Below, in pieces: positions 5,567-8,117 of a stretch of DNA of 8,117 nucleotides. This stretch comes from Planctomycetota bacterium (GTDB taxonomy: Bacteria > Planctomycetota > Planctomycetia > Pirellulales > Pirellulaceae). The stretch is from contig JAHWKS010000192.1 in the NCBI GenBank assembly GCA_019347795.1, positions 1-8,117 of the forward strand, given 5' to 3'. The number at the start of each line of letters is the position of its first letter. Position 1 is the first letter of the stretch. The translations under genes and the position numbers were made by a program. The notes beneath the pieces are model-generated. The model was not told where the DNA came from. It ran no database searches and worked only from the letters and a program-made list of their open reading frames with translations.

Positions 5567-6619
5567 CTACTTTGCGGCCGCGGCGGTAGCGTAGAGGTTG
5601 TTGAAGCGGCGGGCTTCGCGGTCGCGCCAGGCCCCTTTGTGATAGCCGTAGGCGGCGATGAGCGGGACGGCCAGCGTCGCCTCGCTGTAGACCATCTGCT
5701 CGAAGGCGGTGTCCACCTTGCCCCAGCTTGAAGCCTCTTTCAGCGTCGAGCTGGAGAGGGCGCCGTCCCGCACGTCGGCCACAGTCACCTGCACCGCGTA
5801 CTTGTGCATGGGCGCCTCGTGCCCCAGGATGTCGGCCGCCACCACGATGTCCTGCGTGAAGTTCTTGGGCACGCCGCCGCCGATCATGAAGATGCCCGTC
5901 GTGGGATTGTTCACCTTGATCTGCGTCAGCTCGTAAAAGTCCTTGGCGCTGTCGAACGATGTCTTCGGCTCGTCCCCCCGCTCATGGTAATGGCCGATAA
6001 TGCCCAGCCCCGCCGAGCAGTCGGAAAAGGCCGGGCAGAAGATCGGCACGTCCCACTCGTAAGCCAGCCGCACCATCGAGCCTTCCCCCTTCCCCCGCTC
6101 AACGAGGAACCGCCCCATCTCGCGCAAGAATTCCCGCGACGAGTACGGCCGGGGGGGCAGCTCGTCGGCGATCTGCTTCACGGTCTCGTCGCAGATGCGG
6201 AGCTCGTCCTCGTCGATTAAGGTGTCGTAGATGCGGTCGATGTGCAGCTCGCGAAGCTTGTCGTCGTCCAAACCCGCCTTGAGCCGGTCCTCGGCCTGGT
6301 AGTGACGGAAGCCGAGGGCCTCGAAGAAGTCCTGATCGACGATGTTCGCCCCCGTGCTGACGATGCAGTCCACCATCCGGCTGCGGATCATTTCGGCGAA
6401 GGTCTGCCGCAGCCCCGCACTCACCAGCGAGCCGGCCAGGCAGAGGATGATCCCGCAGTCGCCGTCGCGAAGCATGCGATCGTAGATGTCGGCCGCGCGG
6501 GCCAGGTCGCGGGCGCTGAAGGCCATGTCGCGCATGGCGTCCACCAGCGGGACGGTGTTGTGCCGGGTGATGTCGAGGTGCTCGACCGTGCGCGAGAGGA
6601 GCTTTTCTTTGGAGAGCAT
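5567..6619 (-). CDS. speY: Deoxyhypusine synthase-like protein (probable homospermidine/polyamine enzyme)
   Basis: The 350-residue product belongs to the deoxyhypusine synthase family, NAD-dependent enzymes that move the aminobutyl group of spermidine onto an amine acceptor. In eukaryotes and archaea the acceptor is a lysine of (a/e)IF5A. Bacteria lack that protein's hypusine site, and bacterial members are thought to act in polyamine metabolism such as homospermidine synthesis. Visible family blocks are [15 protein letters not shown] (60-74), the [11 protein letters not shown] nucleotide-binding segment (88-98), [26 protein letters not shown] (245-254) and EASSWGK (295-301). K301 corresponds to the catalytic lysine K329 of human DHS. 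The position of human H288 is Asn here (N253), so spermidine handling or acceptor choice may differ. The ATG at 6619 has no clear ribosome site. The gene is divergent from rpsU. The symbol follows common bacterial usage; the reaction itself is inferred. Confidence 0.9.
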   Translation of the reverse strand: MLSKEKLLSRTVEHLDITRHNTVPLVDAMRDMAFSARDLARAADIYDRMLRDGDCGIILCLAGSLVSAGLRQTFAEMIRSRMVDCIVSTGANIVDQDFFEALGFRHYQAEDRLKAGLDDDKLRELHIDRIYDTLIDEDELRICDETVKQIADELPPRPYSSREFLREMGRFLVERGKGEGSMVRLAYEWDVPIFCPAFSDCSAGLGIIGHYHERGDEPKTSFDSAKDFYELTQIKVNNPTTGIFMIGGGVPKNFTQDIVVAADILGHEAPMHKYAVQVTVADVRDGALSSSTLKEASSWGKVDTAFEQMVYSEATLAVPLIAAYGYHKGAWRDREARRFNNLYATAAAAK

Positions 6620-6664
6620 CGTGGATGGCGGCCCGCCTCGCGAGCCGAAACTGAAAGGGGTGGA

Positions 6665-6726
6665 GCAGGGATCAAACGAAGCATTTTATCGCGCGTCTCC
6701 CGGCGGGCTACCCCCGCGATCCCTGC
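6665..6726. repeat. Spaced inverted repeat in the speY/rpsU divergent region
   Basis: GCAGGGATC (6665-6673) and GATCCCTGC (6718-6726) are perfect 9-bp reverse complements 44 bases apart, inside the 222-base region between the divergent starts. They could be paired operator half-sites or chance; no regulator is suggested by the sequence. Confidence 0.3.
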
Positions 6727-6742
6727 CGCTGGCCGAGAGGGC

Positions 6743-6771
6743 TTGGACGGGGGCGGGAAATTGGGCATAAT
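6743..6771 (+). promoter_or_regulatory. Candidate promoter of rpsU
   Basis: TTGGAC (6743-6748) and CATAAT (6766-6771) lie 17 bases apart. The -10 box matches five of six consensus bases; the -35 box is weaker. Initiation near 6778 would give a ~64-base leader that starts with a strong hairpin. Confidence 0.45.
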
Positions 6772-6783
6772 TGCTAGGCTGCG

Positions 6784-6807
6784 GCCTCCGCGAATTGCGG
6801 CGGAGGC
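6784..6807 (+). promoter_or_regulatory. Leader hairpin ahead of rpsU
   Basis: GCCTCCGC (6784-6791) and GCGGAGGC (6800-6807) form a perfect 8-bp GC-rich stem with an 8-base loop, followed by GGGTTTCTTTC. It lies about six bases after the predicted transcript start and 23 bases before the Shine-Dalgarno sequence. It could be an attenuator or terminator, a site for ribosomal-protein feedback, or a 5'-end stabiliser; the sequence does not decide. Confidence 0.45.
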
Positions 6808-6841
6808 GGGTTTCTTTCAACTCGTTTCAGAAGGAGGGACA

Positions 6842-7030
6842 GTGGTTAAGGTTATTGTCCGCGATAAAGAGTCGATTCAGGACGCCGTCCGCCGGTTCGG
6901 CAAGCTGGTGATGCGGAGCGGATTGAAGAAGGAGATGCGGCGTCGCAAGTACTACGAGAAGCCAAGCGACATGAAGCGTCGCGCCCGACTCCGCGCCGAG
7001 CGCCGTTCGCTGAAAGACCGCATGGGTTGA
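6842..7030 (+). CDS. rpsU: Small ribosomal subunit protein bS21
   Basis: The 62-residue, very basic protein ([20 protein letters not shown], then [15 protein letters not shown] and a Lys/Arg-rich helix to LKDRMG) matches bS21, a 30S protein near the anti-Shine-Dalgarno end of 16S rRNA. The GTG start at 6842 is fixed by AAGGAGG at 6831-6837 and by the conserved N-terminus. The reading frame continues upstream for 600 bases, but that part is antisense to speY and should not be included. The receiver-dehydrogenase gene begins 55 bases downstream with no terminator between, so the two may share a transcript. Confidence 0.96.
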   Translation: MVKVIVRDKESIQDAVRRFGKLVMRSGLKKEMRRRKYYEKPSDMKRRARLRAERRSLKDRMG

Positions 7031-7085
7031 CCACCCGCTGCTGATTTCGCGAACCACACGAGCGACAAACTCTTGGGAGCAGGCG

Positions 7086-8117
7086 ATGAAGACCACCAAA
7101 GTGCTCGTGATCGAAGACAGCTCCACGCAGCGCCGCTTTATCGAGGGGCTGTTGTCGAAGGCGGACGATCATCCCTTTGAGGTGGAAACAGCGGGCCGGC
7201 TCGACGAGGGACTCGCGCGCCTGGCGGACGACGATTTCGACGCGATCCTGCTCGACCTGATGCTCCCCGACAGCGAGGGGCTGGACACGTTCGAGCGGAC
7301 TCAGGCCAAGGCCGGCGATGTGCCGATTGTGATTCTCTCCGGCGTGGACGACGTGCACGTGGCGGCGAAGGCGGTGGAATCCGGCGCGCAGGCCTTCCTG
7401 GTGAAGGGGGAGACCGAGCCGAAGCAACTGGTGCGGTCCATCCGCTACGCCGTGCAGCGAGCCTATGCCGAGCACGCCGAGTGGGACGCGCCGATGTTCC
7501 ACCTCGCGCAGCAGCAGTTCCTCAAGGCCGCGCACCTGATGGGGCTGGATGACAACATCCGCGAGCGGCTTCTCTTCCCGCAGCGATCGCTGGTGGTGAC
7601 GCTCCCCTTTCGCCGCGACGACTACAAGGAGGTGGAGACCGTCTTCGGCTATCGTGTGCAGCACGTGCTGACGATGGGGCCGACCAAGGGAGGCATCCGT
7701 TATCACGAGGACGTGGACTTGGGGGAAGTCTCCGCCCTGGCCATGTGGATGACTTGGAAGTGCGCTTTGATGCGGCTCCCCTACGGCGGCGCCAAGGGGG
7801 GCGTGGCGATCGATCCCACGACGCTCTCGCGGGCCGAGCTGCAGCGGCTCACGCGGCGCTACACCACCGAGATCATCACCATGATCGGCCCCGATACGGA
7901 CATCCCCGCTCCCGACATGGGCACCGATGAGCAGGTGATGGCCTGGATTATGGACACGTACAGCCAGCACGTCGGCCACGCCGTGCCCGAGGTGGTGACC
8001 GGCAAGCCGGTGGCCTTGGGCGGTTCGCTCGGCCGCCGGGAGCCGACCGGCCGGGGCGTGGTGTACCTCGTCGCCGAGGCGGCGTGCGCACCGGCCGTCG
8101 GGGGCCTGAGTGAGGCC
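7086..8117 (+). CDS. Response regulator receiver domain fused to a Glu/Leu/Phe/Val-type dehydrogenase (partial, runs off right edge)
   Basis: 344 codons are present with no stop; the gene continues past the window. ATG at 7086 follows GGAG with six bases between. Residues 1-125 form a complete receiver: E10/D11 acidic pair (VLVIEDSS), phosphoacceptor D57 (ILLDLMLPDSEG), S85 (VILSG) and K107 (FLVKGE). After a short linker (about 126-136) the dehydrogenase begins at once with FHLAQQQFLKAA, GYRVQH and GPTKGGIRYH. The residues matching C. symbiosum glutamate dehydrogenase K89, K113, K125 and D165 are K201, K225 (TWKCAL), K237 (GGAKGG) and D277 (DIPAPD), with the same spacing between the last three, so the oxidative deamination/reductive amination site looks active. 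Coenzyme-domain sequence starts at VTGKP...GSLGR. No internal start with a ribosome site separates the halves. Phosphorylation may control enzyme activity or oligomer state; that is inference. Glutamate is the likeliest substrate, but other amino acids are possible. Confidence 0.9.
   Translation, partial: MKTTKVLVIEDSSTQRRFIEGLLSKADDHPFEVETAGRLDEGLARLADDDFDAILLDLMLPDSEGLDTFERTQAKAGDVPIVILSGVDDVHVAAKAVESGAQAFLVKGETEPKQLVRSIRYAVQRAYAEHAEWDAPMFHLAQQQFLKAAHLMGLDDNIRERLLFPQRSLVVTLPFRRDDYKEVETVFGYRVQHVLTMGPTKGGIRYHEDVDLGEVSALAMWMTWKCALMRLPYGGAKGGVAIDPTTLSRAELQRLTRRYTTEIITMIGPDTDIPAPDMGTDEQVMAWIMDTYSQHVGHAVPEVVTGKPVALGGSLGRREPTGRGVVYLVAEAACAPAVGGLSEA

Noticed and set aside
3540..5594. 684-codon open frame on the plus strand
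   Set aside because: It is antisense to cysS and ispF, which are unmistakable. Long antisense frames are expected in GC-rich DNA, and the translation has no recognisable domain.
6242..6841. In-frame upstream extension of rpsU
   Set aside because: It is antisense to speY; bS21 is about 60-70 residues, and AAGGAGG at 6831-6837 fixes the GTG start at 6842.
7480..7500. Separate start for the dehydrogenase at the Met codon after the receiver
   Set aside because: No Shine-Dalgarno sequence precedes it, the receiver frame has no stop, and the linker is only about ten residues, so one fused protein is the better reading.
6852..7979. 375-codon open frame on the minus strand
   Set aside because: It lies opposite rpsU and the receiver-dehydrogenase gene, both clearly recognised; its His/Arg/Gly-rich translation is a GC-bias shadow.
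1..8117. CRISPR array, tRNA or rRNA gene
   Set aside because: No regularly spaced direct repeats and no tRNA- or rRNA-like segment were seen. The repeats present are isolated inverted repeats in gene gaps.

Overview
The window is 8.1 kb of GC-rich bacterial chromosome. Several features point to a planctomycete, probably of the Pirellulales type: a bacterial deoxyhypusine-synthase-like protein, a cysteinyl-tRNA synthetase with an insertion just before its KMSKS-type loop, a RuvA with an enlarged acidic-pin loop, TTG and GTG starts, and many intergenic palindromes of several unrelated kinds. This placement rests on recalled protein families, not on a 16S gene or a database search.

Layout. Positions 1-350 hold no gene. 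The first 163 bases are a long palindrome that runs off the left edge. At 351-702 (+) lies a decayed gene: an intact start and N-terminal region, then what looks like the gene's C-terminal tail in another frame. A hairpin repeat (718-792) separates it from a convergent block read on the minus strand. In transcription order this block is speY-like (6619-5567), ispF (5438-4953), cysS (4862-3282), ruvC (3210-2707), ruvA (2576-1950) and a tail-anchored double zinc-ribbon protein (1953-817, overlapping the ruvA stop). Palindromic elements occupy the speY/ispF, ispF/cysS, cysS/ruvC and ruvC/ruvA gaps, so these genes may be only partly co-transcribed. ispF has its own good promoter, which would give a nearly leaderless mRNA.

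Divergent from speY, on the plus strand, are rpsU (6842-7030) with a candidate promoter and leader hairpin, and then, after 55 bases, the most unusual gene of the window (7086 to the right edge). It encodes a two-component receiver domain with all its phosphorylation residues, fused in frame to the N-terminal part of a Glu/Leu/Phe/Val-type dehydrogenase with its catalytic residues intact. This would be a response regulator whose output domain is a metabolic enzyme of nitrogen metabolism.

Functionally the block is mostly housekeeping: polyamine or hypusine-like chemistry (speY), isoprenoid precursors (ispF), translation (cysS, rpsU) and Holliday-junction processing (ruvC, ruvA; no ruvB in the window). 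The accessory interest lies in the receiver-dehydrogenase fusion, the uncharacterised zinc-ribbon protein coupled to ruvA, and the density of palindromic repeats.
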